Assembly: GCA_934292725.1 (NCBI GenBank)
Contig: CAKQXY010000008.1
Span: forward strand, 1-64,000
Direction: 5' to 3'
DNA: 64,000 bases
Source: an uncultured Lachnospiraceae bacterium
Lineage (GTDB): Bacteria > Bacillota > Clostridia > Lachnospirales > Lachnospiraceae
Below, one piece after another: positions 9,699-18,143 of the stretch. A model generated the notes under the pieces. The model ran no database searches and was not told the DNA's origin. It was given only the letters and a program-made list of their open reading frames with translations. Position 1 is the stretch's first letter. Each line of letters begins with the position of its first letter. Made by a program: the position numbers and the translations under genes.

Positions 9699-12600
9699 AT
9701 GAAGATGTCAAAAGAACGTCAAAAAAGGACAGCAATTGCTGTGAAGGAAAATAGGGTAGGTGGTGTTGTTTATAAAGTACCGGGCGGCTCTGAAATTGAT
9801 TTGAGGACAGTTCTTGCAGAGAGAAGTAGGAAGATAAAAGTTCTGTACAATGTTTTTAATCCAGTACAGTCAGGAACAGCGCCTTCAGAATATAAGTGGA
9901 AGGATTATTTATCAGAAGATGAAAACAAGCGGCGAGAGGCTCAAAAAGCGATTCAGAAAGCGAATTATGAATTGAGAAAAGAGTGCGAGGATTATGTAAA
10001 ACAGGCGAACTTTGCAGTAAGAAAAAGTATCTTTAGTGACAAACCTAAGATGATACTTTCAGATGAACAGATACTATCCAATATGAAAAAACAAAATTTG
10101 CCCCAATTTAAAGGTGAGCTAGAGGATTTTGTTTTAATTACATTAAGAAAAAGTCTGATTGCTTCGACATATGAAGGAGAAGTGTTTGATTCACGAATGG
10201 CTGCGACAGCTTTTCTGAAAAATATGGGGAAAGCAAATACATCAGCAGATGATGAACAGCAGATCAAGCAGCTGTTAGATTTGATTCGTAAGGATTATGA
10301 TAAGTGGAACCCAGATGAACAAGATTCAGACCCAAGGTCTTCAGATAAAATAGAGTCATCTGGAACAAAGGTAATTCGTTCAATTGAACATCAAAATATG
10401 CTTGTTCAACCAAGGGAGGATAGGCTGTCCTTATCTGAAATATCAAATTGCGGAAAAAAAACAAAGACAAAACAAATCGAAAAAGCAGGCTTGGAGACTT
10501 TTTTGACGGAATATGCGCAGCTTGATGAGAATTGCAGAATGGAATACTTAGAAAAACTGCGTCGTTTGTTGGATATATATTTTGCAACACCATTTTCTTA
10601 TATCAAAGGAGAGGCGGTTGCTTTACCAGAAAGCATTGATTTTTCTTCTGAACTGAATGTGTGGGAAAGACATGAAAATGCAAAAAAAGTAAACACATAT
10701 TTCGTAGAAATTCCGCAAACTCTGTTAGATGCCGAGCAGAATAACAATATAATAAACACAGTTGAGAAAGAACAAAGCTTGGAAAAACTAAGCACTGACA
10801 TTAGAAGCCGCAATATTGCCTGTTATCATTTTGCAAATGCAGTGGTTGCAGATGAGAGATACTGCATGAACTTTTTTGAGAATATGGCTATGAATCAGTA
10901 CTGGATTCATCATATGGAAAATGCGGTTGAACGTATCCTAAAAAAATGTAATGTAGGTACGCTGTTCAAACTACAGATTGGATATTTGTCTGAGAAGGTG
11001 TGGAAGGATGCATTGAATCTTTTAAGTGTCAAATATATTGCACTTGGAAAAGCAGTGTATCATTTTGCATTGGATGATATATGGAATAATACCTCTAACA
11101 AAAAGTTAGGAAAGATCAATCCCATTGCACTTAAGGGGATTACTTCGTTTGACTATGAAATGATAAAAGCGCATGAAGATTTACAAAGAGAAATATCGGT
11201 AGGAGTAGCTTTTTCTGCAAATAATTTGGCCAGAGCAACTTGCCAGATGGATAACATGAAGGATACAGAATCGGACTTTTTGCTGTGGAAGGAAAATGAA
11301 GTAACTGAGCATGCAAGATATACAGAAAAAGGAGAAATATTGTCTGCAATCCTACAATTTTTTGGCGGTAAGTCGGCGTGGGATAAGTATGAGAGTTTAT
11401 TTGAGGAGGCATATTCAGATCGGAAGTATGAAAAGTTTTTTAAAGACCCTAGACATTATGAACTGCTGTTTTTGAATGATTTGAGACTCGCAATTTATGC
11501 AGCACGAAATGAAAGTTTTCATTTTAAAACAGCGGCTATAGATGGCGGCAGCTGGAATACTGAACTGTTTGGAAAGTTATTTGAAAAAGAAGCAAGGACC
11601 TGTCTGAACGTTGAAAAAGACAAGTTTTATTCAAATAACCTAACTTTGTTTTATACGCAGAGTGATTTAAGAAAGATTTTGGATAAACTATATGGAAAAG
11701 AATGCTCCAGAGCAGCACAAATTCCGTCCTATAACACCATCCTGCCAAGGACATCATTTCCAGACTTTCTGAAACAAATGTTAAAATTGCAGGAGCCGAG
11801 CTACGATTTGGCAATACGGGATCAGTGGTATAGCGCATGCTATTATCTGTTTAAAGAAGTTTATTATAACCTTTTTTTGCAGGATTCAGGTGTAAGAGTA
11901 CTTTTTAATTATGCGGTCAGAGCATTAGAAGGAAAAGATAAAAAGCAGGAAATGGCGGTAAAGGATTTTAAGGAAAAATATAATGAAATATCAAAAAATG
12001 CTTCCCTAGCTGAGGTATGTCAATTTTTTATGACAGAATATAATCAGCAAAACAATAAAGACAGAAAAGTGCGGAGTGCAAATGATGGCGTGTTTGACGA
12101 GCCTATTTATCAGCATTACAGGATGCTGTTGAAAGAGGCACTAAAGATGGCATTTGCTTCATATATAAAAAAGAACAAAGAGTTAGAGTTTGTATTTAAT
12201 CCAACGAAGACACCATTTGAGGTAAGTTTGGATAACTTTCTTCCGAATTGGAGTTCGGCAAAATATGATGCTCTGATATCTGAGGTTAAAAATAACCCGG
12301 ATCTTCAAAAGTGGTATATTGTTGGAAAATTTATGAATGCAAGGAATTTAAATCTACTGGTAGGGTCTATGCGTTCTTATCTGCAGTATGTGGGTGATGT
12401 GCAGAGAAGAGCGGCTGGTTTAGGAGAGCAGTTGCATCTTTTAGCTAGAAATGTGGAACAGGTAAAAAATTGGCTTCGGGTGCTGGAGATTTGCCTCTTG
12501 CTGTCGGTTAGAATATCGAATGAATTTACAGATTATTTTAAAGATACAGAAGCGTATGCGGCGTATCTGAAAGGATATGTGGATTTCGAGAACCCTGTTA

Positions 12601-13859
12601 TGCCTTCAGACTATAGTGCTTTGCTAGCATTTAGCAATGAGGAGAATATTGATTTATATGTTGACGCAGCCAATCCAAAGGTAAACAGAAATATCATTCA
12701 GGCAAAATTATATGCACCAGATACGGTACTGAAAAATGTGGTTAAGAAAATAAGCCAGGATGAGTGCAGAGAATTTAATGAGAAAAAAAATCAAATTCTT
12801 CAAATTAAAAACAACGGAACTGCAGTTACTTGGGAGGAACAGCAAAATATTTTGAAATACCAGAAGTTGAAAAACAGAGTGGAATTGCGTGACCTAGCGG
12901 AATATGGAGAATTGATTAACGAGCTTTTAGGGCAATTGATTAACTGGTCTTATCTGCGAGAAAGGGATTTGCTGTATTTTCAACTCGGATTTCATTATAG
13001 CTGTTTGATGAATGAATCGAAAAAGCCAGATGCATATACAACAATTAGTACAGATGAAATAACGATAGAAAATGCAGTTTTGCATCAAATTATAGCCATG
13101 TATATAAATGGATATCCTGTGTATATACCTGAAAATGGAAAGCTTAAAGCTCAGAGTAAAACAGGCAGTGCAGGACAAAAGATAGGAGCATTTAGCCAAT
13201 GGGCGAGCTTGATAGAAGAAAAAAAATACGGGCTTTACAGTGCAGGGTTGAAACTGTTTGAAGTGGTAAAAGAACATGACAATATTGTTACCTTGAGAAA
13301 TAAGATTGATCATTTTAAATACTATCAGGGAAAGGATAGCATCTTAGCTTTGTATGGAGAGGTTTTTGATCGGTTCTTCACTTATGATATGAAGTACCAG
13401 AAGAACGTGCTGAATCTTCTACAGAATATTTTGCTTAGACACAACGTGGTTATTAAACCAATTATCAGTAAGGACAAAAAGGAGGTAGGAAGAGAAGGAA
13501 AAACAAAAGACAGGGCGGCATTCTTATTGGAGGAGGTAAGCTCTGATCGCTTTACCTATAAGGTTAAAGAGGGAGAACGTAAGATCGACGCAAAAAACCA
13601 ACTTTATCTGGAGACCGTGAGGGATATTTTGTATTTTCCAAGCAAGGCTATAAATGATAAAGGAAAAGATGTGATCATTCGTTCTCAAAAAGCGCAAAAT
13701 TCGGACGAGGACGATACTGATACGGAGGAAAAGTTCGATAAGAACAAAAATGGTAAATGGAAAAAAGGCGGTAATAACCAAGGAAAGAAATTGAAGAAGG
13801 AAAAAAAGTATTCTGATCGTATCACCTGGAATCCATTTGCAGGAATCAAATTGGAGTAA
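9699..13859 (+). CDS. cas13a: Cas13a-type CRISPR RNA-guided RNase (type VI-A effector)
   Basis: A 1386-residue protein with the two HEPN ribonuclease motifs that define Cas13: RNESFH (R603-H608) and RNKIDH (R1200-H1205). With crRNA bound, Cas13 recognises complementary RNA and the two HEPN motifs form a composite RNase. The large size, well separated motifs and a downstream repeat with a short GCCC/GGGC stem and unpaired 3' AAUCAC handle fit Cas13a (VI-A). Cas13d is ~930 aa, and Cas13b has its HEPN motifs at the two ends. The last ~60 residues are a Lys/Asn/Gly-rich tail (KNGKWKKGGNNQGKKLKKEK) ending in DRITWNPFAGIKLE. Degenerate copies of this tail recur after arrays 1 and 2. ATG at 9699 with AAGGAGGGGG. 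Third gene of the operon. Confidence 0.88.
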   Translation: MKMSKERQKRTAIAVKENRVGGVVYKVPGGSEIDLRTVLAERSRKIKVLYNVFNPVQSGTAPSEYKWKDYLSEDENKRREAQKAIQKANYELRKECEDYVKQANFAVRKSIFSDKPKMILSDEQILSNMKKQNLPQFKGELEDFVLITLRKSLIASTYEGEVFDSRMAATAFLKNMGKANTSADDEQQIKQLLDLIRKDYDKWNPDEQDSDPRSSDKIESSGTKVIRSIEHQNMLVQPREDRLSLSEISNCGKKTKTKQIEKAGLETFLTEYAQLDENCRMEYLEKLRRLLDIYFATPFSYIKGEAVALPESIDFSSELNVWERHENAKKVNTYFVEIPQTLLDAEQNNNIINTVEKEQSLEKLSTDIRSRNIACYHFANAVVADERYCMNFFENMAMNQYWIHHMENAVERILKKCNVGTLFKLQIGYLSEKVWKDALNLLSVKYIALGKAVYHFALDDIWNNTSNKKLGKINPIALKGITSFDYEMIKAHEDLQREISVGVAFSANNLARATCQMDNMKDTESDFLLWKENEVTEHARYTEKGEILSAILQFFGGKSAWDKYESLFEEAYSDRKYEKFFKDPRHYELLFLNDLRLAIYAARNESFHFKTAAIDGGSWNTELFGKLFEKEARTCLNVEKDKFYSNNLTLFYTQSDLRKILDKLYGKECSRAAQIPSYNTILPRTSFPDFLKQMLKLQEPSYDLAIRDQWYSACYYLFKEVYYNLFLQDSGVRVLFNYAVRALEGKDKKQEMAVKDFKEKYNEISKNASLAEVCQFFMTEYNQQNNKDRKVRSANDGVFDEPIYQHYRMLLKEALKMAFASYIKKNKELEFVFNPTKTPFEVSLDNFLPNWSSAKYDALISEVKNNPDLQKWYIVGKFMNARNLNLLVGSMRSYLQYVGDVQRRAAGLGEQLHLLARNVEQVKNWLRVLEICLLLSVRISNEFTDYFKDTEAYAAYLKGYVDFENPVMPSDYSALLAFSNEENIDLYVDAANPKVNRNIIQAKLYAPDTVLKNVVKKISQDECREFNEKKNQILQIKNNGTAVTWEEQQNILKYQKLKNRVELRDLAEYGELINELLGQLINWSYLRERDLLYFQLGFHYSCLMNESKKPDAYTTISTDEITIENAVLHQIIAMYINGYPVYIPENGKLKAQSKTGSAGQKIGAFSQWASLIEEKKYGLYSAGLKLFEVVKEHDNIVTLRNKIDHFKYYQGKDSILALYGEVFDRFFTYDMKYQKNVLNLLQNILLRHNVVIKPIISKDKKEVGREGKTKDRAAFLLEEVSSDRFTYKVKEGERKIDAKNQLYLETVRDILYFPSKAINDKGKDVIIRSQKAQNSDEDDTDTEEKFDKNKNGKWKKGGNNQGKKLKKEKKYSDRITWNPFAGIKLE

Positions 13860-13863
13860 AAGT

Positions 13864-13879
13864 GTAACCTATGGTGTGG
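13864..13879 (+). pseudogene. Remnant of a cas2 5' end directly after cas13a
   Basis: The 16 bases starting GTAACCTATGGTG match 15 of 16 positions of the segment near the start of the intact cas2 at 20457-20472 (there GTAACCTATGATG). It lies 5 bases after the cas13a stop, the same relative position that cas2 holds to the cas13a-tail remnants at 14641 and 20321. This supports an ancestral cas13a-cas2 order. Confidence 0.6.
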
Positions 13880-13913
13880 TGAGGTTAACTGACTTTTCGC
13901 CTTAAAAGTCTTA

Positions 13914-13945
13914 ATATGATCAGCAGAAATGATAAGATTGGCTAA
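13914..13945 (+). repeat. Degenerate second copy of the CRISPR leader promoter
   Basis: The segment with AGCAGAAATGATAAGATTGG resembles the leader segment ATCAGAAGTGATAAGATTAA found just before each array. It lies 100 bases upstream of the intact structured element and leader, suggesting an earlier leader that was displaced by insertion of the present one. Confidence 0.5.
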
Positions 13946-13979
13946 AAGAAAGTCTACCTTTGATCTCTAGTATATACAT

Positions 13980-14080
13980 AAAAGTGGGTCAACCTATCCC
14001 CTAAATTGGTAAAATTAAGAAAATGCCGAAAACAGGGCATTTCCGAGGGGGATTTTTTAGTCGGTTGACCCACTTTTTTT
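13980..14080 (+). other. Nested stem-loop element before array 1 (copy 1 of 3)
   Basis: An outer 15-bp perfect stem AAAAGTGGGTCAACC / GGTTGACCCACTTTT encloses ATCCCC/GGGGAT and an inner AAATGCC-GAAAACAG-GGCATTT hairpin, ending in a T run. It can act as an intrinsic terminator isolating the array from cas13a transcription. The identical architecture in front of all three arrays, with a different middle stem in copy 3, suggests a conserved RNA or DNA structure and not only a terminator. Confidence 0.8.
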
Positions 14081-14090
14081 GTCAAAAAGC

Positions 14091-14119
14091 TTGAATATAG
14101 CCATCAGAAGTGATAAGAT
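14091..14119 (+). promoter_or_regulatory. Leader promoter of CRISPR array 1
   Basis: TTGAAT (14091-14096) and TAAGAT (14114-14119), 17 bases apart, end 27 bases before the first repeat. The same promoter recurs before arrays 2 and 3. It sets transcription rightward, giving crRNAs with the repeat 5' of the spacer, as expected for Cas13a. Confidence 0.75.
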
Positions 14120-14146
14120 TAAATAAAAAATAGCGAAAATGCTATT

Positions 14147-14630
14147 GTGAGAAAAGCCCGATATAGAGGGCAATCACTTAGTCCTCAGTGTCCTCTTTTC
14201 TAAATACAAAATCGCTATGTCCCGGAAGTGAGAAAAGCCCGATATAGAGGGCAATCACAGCATCACATTTAAGACGAGCTATTGCAAATTGTCCATTTTC
14301 ATTGCAAAAGTGAGAAAAGCCCGATATAGAGGGCAATCACGTAGTAATATTAAGTTTTTGTTTCATGATTTTTTCCTCCTGCAAATTTAGTGAGAAAAGC
14401 CCGATATAGAGGGCAATCACAAATCACTTACATTTGGAAAGTACTCTTTAAGCACTTTTGTAAGTTGGTGAGAAAAGCCCGATATAGAGGGCAATCACTC
14501 TCACTCTGGTTTCCTTCTACCTAGCACTTTCCCGTGAGAAAAGCCCAATATAGAGGGAAATCACACGCTCTTTTTCAACACTTTTTAGCCTTTCTAGAAG
14601 TGAGAAAAGCCCGCACGTAAGGCGATAGGG
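14147..14630 (+). CRISPR. CRISPR array 1: six repeats plus a degenerate terminal repeat, six spacers
   Basis: The 31-nt repeat starts GTGAGAAAAGCCC and ends GGGCAATCAC; GCCC/GGGC closes over an 8-base GATATAGA loop and the outermost GTGA/TCAC are complementary. Repeats start at 14147, 14228, 14310, 14390, 14468, 14534 (two substitutions, one breaking the stem) and 14600 (degenerate after GCCCG). Spacer lengths are 50, 51, 49, 47, 35 and 35. The degenerate last repeat marks the leader-distal end. The complements of the spacers read as coding-like sequence; spacer 3's complement contains GGAGG, then ATG eight bases later. No spacer matches the window by eye. Confidence 0.97.
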
Positions 14631-14640
14631 GAAAAAGTGC

Positions 14641-14764
14641 AATAACAACAAAAATGGTAAATGGGAAAATAATGGTAATAATCAAGGGAAGAAGCTGTAT
14701 AAGGAAAAGCCATATTCTGATCACGTCACTTGAAATTCATTTACGGGGATTAAATGGAATAAAA
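14641..14764 (+). pseudogene. Degenerate cas13a 3' end between array 1 and cas2 scar
   Basis: Read in frame, this gives KNGKWENNGNNQGKKLYKEK, then PYSDHVT, a stop, then NSFTGIKWN. This is clearly related to the C-terminal tail of Cas13a (KNGKWKKGGNNQGKKLKKEK ... SDRITWNPFAGIKLE). The Trp codon of the T-W-N motif is TGA here. Only the last ~40 codons survive; the rest was replaced by the array. Confidence 0.85.
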
Positions 14765-14765
14765 A

Positions 14766-15032
14766 ATGTTTGTGATAGTAACCTATGATGTGGTTCAAAA
14801 ACGAATAGATGAAATCTTGGTAATCGAGTTTGCAGATTATTGGAAATGTTGGAGAATCTTTTGCAGATGTAAATAATTATTTGGAAACAAAATTGGGTCT
14901 TAAAATAAATGAAAAAAAGAGTGGTGTTCATCCAGCAATTACACGAATGTTTCTGGGATATGAATTTAGGCGAGATAAAACGGCAAAGGCAGTTACAGCC
15001 ATAAAGGTGAAAAAAGAAATGCGAATACTATG
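14766..15032 (+). pseudogene. Fused remnant of cas2 and the reverse transcriptase gene
   Basis: It begins with the cas2 start (MFVIVTYDVVQKR, 13 codons) and then joins RT sequence (EFADYWK, equivalent to the RT near residue 33). It then jumps, out of frame, to the RT C-terminal part (FADVNNYLETKLGLKINEKK onward to KKEMRIL). Compared with the intact pair at 20446-21588, two internal deletions removed most of cas2 and the RT catalytic core. It ends at the same stop codon and terminator as the intact RT. Confidence 0.85.
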
Positions 15033-15085
15033 AAAAGAAAGACTTTGCTACATTTGCAAAAAAAATGCAGCAAGGTCTTTCTTTT
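15033..15085 (+). terminator. Terminator after the cas2/RT remnant, module 1
   Basis: AAAAGAAAGACTTTGCT pairs with AGCAAGGTCTTTCTTTT (one bulge or mismatch) around a loop containing ATTTGCAAAAAAAATGC, followed by a T-rich stretch. It starts inside the RT stop codon. The same structure stands after the intact RT. Confidence 0.8.
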
Positions 15086-15127
15086 AACCCTTTTTTCCAG
15101 TATGAAACGGAAAACATAAGAAAAAGT

Positions 15128-15294
15128 GGCGTATACTGTATTTGTACTTCAGAAATGGAATGTGCCGCCTGGTGGCTGGGGCGTAGAGTTCAGTGGACAG
15201 CGACCGTAAAACGGCTAAAAGTTTGTGGGGGGAAATACCAACATGTTAATGCTGTAGAAATCGTTGCAAAGAATGAAAGGAGGAGAAAATCTTA
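15128..15294 (+). promoter_or_regulatory. Conserved 5'-UTR-like segment before cargo operon A (copy 1 of 3)
   Basis: Starts with a TATACT -10-like hexamer (15132-15137, no good -35) and runs to a GGAGG ribosome binding site. It includes CGCC/GGCG pairing and an invariant core (15184-15217) with the hairpin ACCGT-AAA-ACGGC. The same segment precedes each of the three cargo operons. It then continues with ATGCGTAAATATGAATAA, a six-codon stub identical to the start of the YbjN-like gene at 28324 but stopped, so another operon once began here. Confidence 0.7.
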
Positions 15295-15368
15295 TGCGTA
15301 AATATGAATAACCGAACGAATCTCTTGAGTACGAAGTTGATACTACCAGATAAATTAGGAGATTAAAC

Positions 15369-17087
15369 ATGAAAAAATATTTGGATCTTTTGAGCTGGAA
15401 AACCAAGTTGAAGTGTATTGGTGTTGTTTTTCTGGCAATGATTAGTGCAGTTCTCGCATCCATTTGGCCTGTTCGCTTGGGTACTTTGTATACAAGTATT
15501 GCTAATAAAGATATTGATTCTGTACAGCAGTGTCTGTCGGCAGCTATGGTATTTGGTTGCATTTATCTTTTAGCAGAATGCATCACGATTCTTCGCAGAG
15601 TCATGCTTGATTGTGTTATTGCAACACATGAATCAGAAGTGAGAGAAAATACTATCGAGAAGCTTCTGAAAATGCCAATTTCTTATTATGGTGGTGATAA
15701 ATTGAGCGGAGAACGAACAGCTCAGCTCAATCAGGGCGTTTTGGGATTGAGCCAGTTAATAAAAATTTGCTGTAACGATGTGTTTGCTACAGTTTTAACT
15801 GCCATTTGCACCTTATTTCAGGTCACAACGAATGCTCCACTTATTATCGCTGCAATCATGATAGGATATCTTATTATTACAGTTATGATTTCTGTGTTCC
15901 AGATTCGTTCCCAGAATGGCATTCGTGAAGCTATTATTGCTCAGAAGAATGGTCTTGATGGGCAGATTTGTCAGTCGATTTCTAACTTGGAACTTATTAG
16001 AAGCATGAATGCTGGAGAATATGAAAAGGAAAGGCTTAAGCCTTCTATTCTTAAAATTAGTGCTACTGAGAAAAAGCATCATAGATATATGGGGACGTTT
16101 GACTGCATGAAACAGTTTTGCAAAATTGCCTTTCAAGTTGTAATTTTGATTGTTTCTGTAGCAATGATTTCCAAAGGGCTTATGGCTCCTGGAGCAGTTA
16201 TTACGGTTTGTTTGTTGTTTCAACAGCTCATTAAACCTATTGATGAAGTGTATCGCTTCATGGATGAAACTGCATCTTCTGTTGTGAAAGCCAGGGTTTT
16301 GGACGAGATCGCAAAAGCAGATATTGATATTGCTTTTCAAATTAAGTCAGAGAAAAAGGAGGCCGCCAGAGGTGATATTGTTCTTAAGGACACTGTTATT
16401 ATGGATCCTTCCGGAAATGAGATTGTCAGGTACGATGACTTGACTATTCCGTGTGATTCTGTGATAGCCGTAACTGGCGGTTCTGGTTGCGGGAAATCTT
16501 CTTTGATGAAGTGTCTTACCAGATACTTTGAACATGATTCACATAGTTCAATTTCTATTCTTGGTAGCGACATTAATACCTATAGTCAGAAAGAGCTGAT
16601 TGAGGCATTCTTGTATGTTCCTCAGAAAGGATTCTTTTTTGCGGGAACAGTTCGTGAGAATCTTATGTACGGACTTAGTAGCAAGATATCGGACAAAAAG
16701 CTGATTGAAGCACTTCGTTCAGTTTGTTTATATGATTCTTTGGCTGCCACAGTAAAGGACAAGAAATTAGCACATGTAGATGATATTGACAAAGCGGTGC
16801 TTGATTATGTGATTGGTGAAGGCGGAGTGGGATTATCTGGTGGAGAAGGTCAGCGACTTTCCCTTGCACGAGTATTTCTTCGTTACCCTCGTGTTTTTGT
16901 GTTTGATGAAAGCACTACTGGTCTTGATGGGAATACAGCTGAAAAAGTTCTTACTAATATCGAAAATTATGCAAGGTCTGTTGGTGCTGGAATTATCTAT
17001 ATTTCTCATGACGAACGTGTAGTTAATCGCTGTAAGCATGTAATTAAGTTGGATAATAAACTGAAAACTTCAGTTAAAGCAGCATAG
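15369..17087 (+). CDS. ABC exporter, fused permease-ATPase (cargo operon A)
   Basis: A 572-residue half-transporter. Residues 1-300 hold about six membrane helices (ABC exporter type I fold), and the rest is the nucleotide-binding domain: Walker A GGSGCGKSS near residue 373, signature LSGGEGQRLSLAR near 494, Walker B VFVFDES and the H-loop SHDE. There is no N-terminal peptidase domain, so it is not a bacteriocin C39 type. It would work as a homodimer in the membrane, exporting an unknown substrate. It opens an operon of five tightly spaced genes behind the CRISPR module 1 leader segment; ribosome binding site TTAGGAG. The neighbouring small proteins might be partners or substrates, which is inference. 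Confidence 0.85.
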   Translation: MKKYLDLLSWKTKLKCIGVVFLAMISAVLASIWPVRLGTLYTSIANKDIDSVQQCLSAAMVFGCIYLLAECITILRRVMLDCVIATHESEVRENTIEKLLKMPISYYGGDKLSGERTAQLNQGVLGLSQLIKICCNDVFATVLTAICTLFQVTTNAPLIIAAIMIGYLIITVMISVFQIRSQNGIREAIIAQKNGLDGQICQSISNLELIRSMNAGEYEKERLKPSILKISATEKKHHRYMGTFDCMKQFCKIAFQVVILIVSVAMISKGLMAPGAVITVCLLFQQLIKPIDEVYRFMDETASSVVKARVLDEIAKADIDIAFQIKSEKKEAARGDIVLKDTVIMDPSGNEIVRYDDLTIPCDSVIAVTGGSGCGKSSLMKCLTRYFEHDSHSSISILGSDINTYSQKELIEAFLYVPQKGFFFAGTVRENLMYGLSSKISDKKLIEALRSVCLYDSLAATVKDKKLAHVDDIDKAVLDYVIGEGGVGLSGGEGQRLSLARVFLRYPRVFVFDESTTGLDGNTAEKVLTNIENYARSVGAGIIYISHDERVVNRCKHVIKLDNKLKTSVKAA

Positions 17088-17100
17088 GGAGGTACGTTTT

Positions 17101-17370
17101 ATGATTACACATATCAATAACAATCATACCAACGAAGGAGGTACAGTTCATATGATGAAGGAACATAGAAATCTGGGGAAACATATTCCTCCCCATGAGC
17201 GTAAAGCATTTATTCACATTGATTTTGGCGAGGATGATCTAACGCTGTTCAAGCGTATTTATGGAGATGAGGATGAGGCAGCAGCGGCGATTCGCGTTCT
17301 GATGGATGCGCCTCCAGAGATCCAGATTCTTGCAGCCCAGTTAATTAGTCTTATTGAGGAGGTAGCCTAA
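17101..17370 (+). CDS. Small acidic hypothetical protein, 89 aa (cargo operon A)
   Basis: No family recognised. The pattern IHIDFGEDDLTLFKRIYGDE followed by a helical RVLMDAPPEIQILAAQLI segment resembles that of the next gene, so the two look like paralogues of one small fold. Two starts are possible: ATG at 17101 behind a GGGAGG site, and ATG at 17152 behind a separate AAGGAGG site inside the reading frame; the second gives a 72-residue protein that aligns better with its paralogue. It follows the ABC exporter by 13 bases. Confidence 0.65.
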   Translation: MITHINNNHTNEGGTVHMMKEHRNLGKHIPPHERKAFIHIDFGEDDLTLFKRIYGDEDEAAAAIRVLMDAPPEIQILAAQLISLIEEVA

Positions 17371-17371
17371 T

Positions 17372-17560
17372 ATGAATATCAATACTGTAAAGTTCGAAGT
17401 ACCTGGTATGAATGATACCGCAAAGGAACTCTATTCTACGCTCTATGGTGAAGATATTGGAAAACGCTTTGTTGAAGTCCTTTCATCTTCTCCTGATGAG
17501 ATTGCAGTTATTTCTAGACTTATTGCTTTTCTGATGACCAATAAGAAAGGAGAAGACTGA
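17372..17560 (+). CDS. Small hypothetical protein, 62 aa, paralogue-like to the preceding gene
   Basis: A short soluble protein, VKFEVPGMNDTAKELYSTLY then GKRFVEVLSSSPDEIAVISR. Like its neighbour it has a beta-type start, a Y-G-D/E turn and a final helix after S-P-D-E-I (there P-P-E-I). It starts two bases after the neighbour's stop, with a TTGAGGAGG ribosome binding site inside the upstream gene. Tight coupling suggests the two are made in similar amounts and may form a heteromer; no function known. Confidence 0.65.
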   Translation: MNINTVKFEVPGMNDTAKELYSTLYGEDIGKRFVEVLSSSPDEIAVISRLIAFLMTNKKGED

Positions 17561-17561
17561 T

Positions 17562-18143
17562 ATGGATATGCAGAGGACTGCTAGAGAGATTGGCTTGTTT
17601 GAAACTGCTATAAACCTTGTTTCAGTTTATGACAGTAGTGATGTTCATGTGAAGGTAGGGGCTTCTATGCCCTTACCTGATGTAAGGATCACACAGAATA
17701 TCAAATCCATCGCGGAATGGTTGGTATCCTTTCGAAAGAAAAAATATTTATTTATGATGCCTGAAATTGCGCTAGTTGAAGCAATGGCAGAGCTTGTAGA
17801 TTGTGATACGGAGATTATTTTTTTAGTTCCTTGCGATATGGATGGTGAAGCAAAGGAACGGCTGAGAAACAATCTGCCCAAACAGGTGAAGATGTCTATT
17901 TTGGAAGAACCTTTTTTTCCGAGTGATTTTTTCCCAGGAAATGGGATGATTATTGTCACCGGGTATATGGCGGGCGATCATGCTATGGTACTTGCGGATA
18001 CATATCGTCTGATTGAGCACTATAATGGGTTTCTTGGAAAAAGAGCGTTTGTCCCCTATTGTGAATTGACATCCGCATATAGATATGATGGATGGTTAGA
18101 GGTTGGACAGAATCGTCTCAATATTAGATGGAGGGAAGAATGA
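17562..18143 (+). CDS. Hypothetical protein, 193 aa (cargo operon A)
   Basis: No recognised domain. The sequence looks like a soluble alpha/beta protein with alternating hydrophobic strands (KKYLFMMPEIALVEAMAELV, TEIIFLVPCDMDG, GMIIVTGYMAGDHAMVLAD). No Walker motif, signal peptide or membrane segment is seen. It starts two bases after the 62-aa gene and its stop codon overlaps the transporter start (ATGA at 18140-18143), indicating translational coupling. A Rossmann-like role is conceivable but unsupported. Confidence 0.65.
   Translation: MDMQRTAREIGLFETAINLVSVYDSSDVHVKVGASMPLPDVRITQNIKSIAEWLVSFRKKKYLFMMPEIALVEAMAELVDCDTEIIFLVPCDMDGEAKERLRNNLPKQVKMSILEEPFFPSDFFPGNGMIIVTGYMAGDHAMVLADTYRLIEHYNGFLGKRAFVPYCELTSAYRYDGWLEVGQNRLNIRWREE

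Noticed and set aside
9699..13859. Assignment of the effector to Cas13b or Cas13d
   Set aside because: The protein is far larger than Cas13d, its HEPN motifs are not at the two ends as in Cas13b, and the repeat has its handle 5' of the spacer with a small GCCC/GGGC stem as in VI-A.
13980..14080. Insertion sequence or MITE with terminal inverted repeats
   Set aside because: The perfect ends look like inverted repeats, but there is no target duplication visible, the internal hairpin is conserved, and every copy sits at the same place before a CRISPR leader.
15000..15300. Continuation of the RT in another frame through the terminator, as a frameshifted C-terminal domain
   Set aside because: The shifted frame is open for ~80 codons in two copies, but it runs through a clear terminator hairpin and the frame is lost in copy 3; conservation is at base level, so an untranslated leader explains it better. 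Not fully excluded.
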